Shown here: piece after piece, positions 32,346-32,934 of the stretch | Numbering within the stretch: the stretch's first letter is position 1 | Layout: every line of letters begins with the position of its first letter | Program-made: the position numbers and the translations under genes | Source: Nocardioides stalactiti | GTDB lineage: Bacteria; Actinomycetota; Actinomycetes; Propionibacteriales; Nocardioidaceae | Direction of reading: 5' to 3' | NCBI RefSeq assembly: GCF_014180715.1 | Contig: NZ_JACEFC010000043.1 | Location: 1-32,934 of the forward strand | DNA length: 32,934 nucleotides | The notes under the pieces: model-generated | The model's database searches: none | The model's input: the letters and a program-made list of their open reading frames with translations, nothing else | Told to the model about the DNA's origin: nothing

Positions 32346-32934
32346 ATGTCGGACGAGCAGGACAAGCTGAAGGTGAGCTTGGATCCGCCCAAGCTGTTCG
32401 GGCGGAAGAAGAAGGACGCTGCGGCCAGCGCGAAGAGCGCTGCGCCCGCGAGCAAGGCGCGTCCGAAGCCCGCGCCTGCCGAGCCGCCTGCCGAGGACCT
32501 CACCGAGGCTGTCGAGGACCTCGAGGAAGCCCCCGCCGAGACCATCGCCGAAGAGCCGGTCACCGCCGAGCTCGAGGCCGAGGAGCACGAGGCCTCTGCC
32601 GAGCCCGTTGCCGTCGAGCCCGAGCCCGTCGCCGCTGATCCCGATCCTGTCGCGTCCGATCCGGAGCCGGAGCCGGAGCCGGAGCCCGTTGCCGTCGACC
32701 CGGAGCCGGAGCCCGTTGCCGTCGACCCGGAGCCCGTTGCCGTCGACCCGGAGCCCGTTGCCGTCGAGCCCGAGCCGGAGCCTGTCGTGGAAGCCCCGGC
32801 GCCCGCTCCGAAGCCTGCCGCCACGAAGCCGGCCCCGAAGCCCGCTGCCGCGAAGCCCTCTGCCGCGAAGCCCTCTGCCGCGAAGCCCACCCCGGCGAAG
32901 CCTGCGCCCGCGAAGGCGGCGGAGTCCGTCCCGG
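32346..32934 (+). CDS. Hypothetical Ala/Pro/Glu/Lys-rich protein, 3' end outside the window
   Basis: An open reading frame from ATG 32346 to the window edge (196 codons) with no stop. It begins [19 protein letters not shown], then a basic RKKKD patch, an acidic stretch, repeats of E-P-V-A-V-D-P encoded by near-identical 21-nt units (32682-32771), and a [10 protein letters not shown] run of lysine-rich character. The first 22 residues look structured; the rest is probably disordered linker leading to a domain beyond the edge. The antisense minus-strand frame here is only the complement of the repeats. Third-position choice (gcc, gag, ccg) is normal for the genome. I do not recognise the family. 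Confidence 0.72.
   Translation, partial: MSDEQDKLKVSLDPPKLFGRKKKDAAASAKSAAPASKARPKPAPAEPPAEDLTEAVEDLEEAPAETIAEEPVTAELEAEEHEASAEPVAVEPEPVAADPDPVASDPEPEPEPEPVAVDPEPEPVAVDPEPVAVDPEPVAVEPEPEPVVEAPAPAPKPAATKPAPKPAAAKPSAAKPSAAKPTPAKPAPAKAAESVP
32601..32771 (+). repeat. Tandem 21-nt coding repeats (EPVAVDP units)
   Basis: Near-identical 21-nt units encoding E-P-V-A-V-D/E-P occur at 32682-32702, 32709-32729, 32730-32750 and 32751-32771, with a further diverged copy at about 32601. Near identity at the DNA level suggests recent slippage expansion; copy number probably varies between strains. Confidence 0.8.

Noticed and set aside
32180..32890. Extension of RTX paralogue 2 to a 1065-residue protein
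   Set aside because: The added part is antisense to the plus-strand gene at 32346 and lacks a signal peptide, whereas a good Sec signal starts at 32179.

Overview
This is a GC-rich chromosomal window with the gene content and style of an actinobacterium, most likely Nocardioides or a close relative in the Propionibacteriales (inference). Evidence: very high GC, many GTG starts, apparently leaderless genes, a WhiB regulator, a Crp/Nth/MarP cluster and a SigE-family ECF sigma factor. I see no prophage, insertion sequence, CRISPR array or rRNA.

Layout. (1) Positions 1-3308: a thiamine-type ABC importer operon on the minus strand (thiB, thiP, 3'-truncated thiQ) led by a clear TPP riboswitch whose last stem carries the ribosome binding site of thiB. 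(2) 3353-8330: a GNAT acetyltransferase, then minus-strand genes for an MBL hydrolase, an SDR, a DapB-like NAD(P)-dependent oxidoreductase and an Old Yellow Enzyme-type reductase. The two oxidoreductase transcription starts carry near-identical 18-bp palindromes that fit the KstR operator consensus, which suggests a lipid or steroid catabolic regulon. Between the two units is a mirrored array of eight 21-bp repeats. (3) 8331-9921: a lipoprotein and a crotonase-family protein.

(4) 9947-27165: a block whose gene order closely parallels the M. tuberculosis region Rv3671c to Rv3683 as I remember it: marP, a CoA-type Nudix, a TlpA-like thioredoxin and nth (minus strand); crp (plus); then MBL, Nudix, RidA-like and a 51-aa DUF4177 protein (minus); two GET3/ArsA-like ATPases (plus); whiB4-like (minus); ponA2-like (plus); and a metallophosphoesterase (plus). 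A YqeY gene sits between the last two. A 3.6-kb group is inserted between crp and the MBL gene: an ECF sigma factor, a membrane-anchored beta-propeller protein, a shortened YdeI-like protein, and an XRE/MmyB regulator divergent from a DUF1330 gene with a palindrome between them.

(5) 27221-32934: a tRNA-Pro(CGG) with a strong bidirectional hairpin terminator, two tandem paralogous Sec-exported RTX-type calcium-binding repeat proteins (minus), and the start of a lysine/alanine/proline/glutamate-rich protein (plus) that runs off the window. No stretch longer than about 300 bases lacks a gene.

The least explained items are the mirrored 21-bp repeat array (6898-7064), the KstR-like boxes placed over apparently leaderless starts, the sigma/propeller pair and the two modular RTX proteins with cysteine pairs at both ends. 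No wholly new system can be proved from sequence alone.
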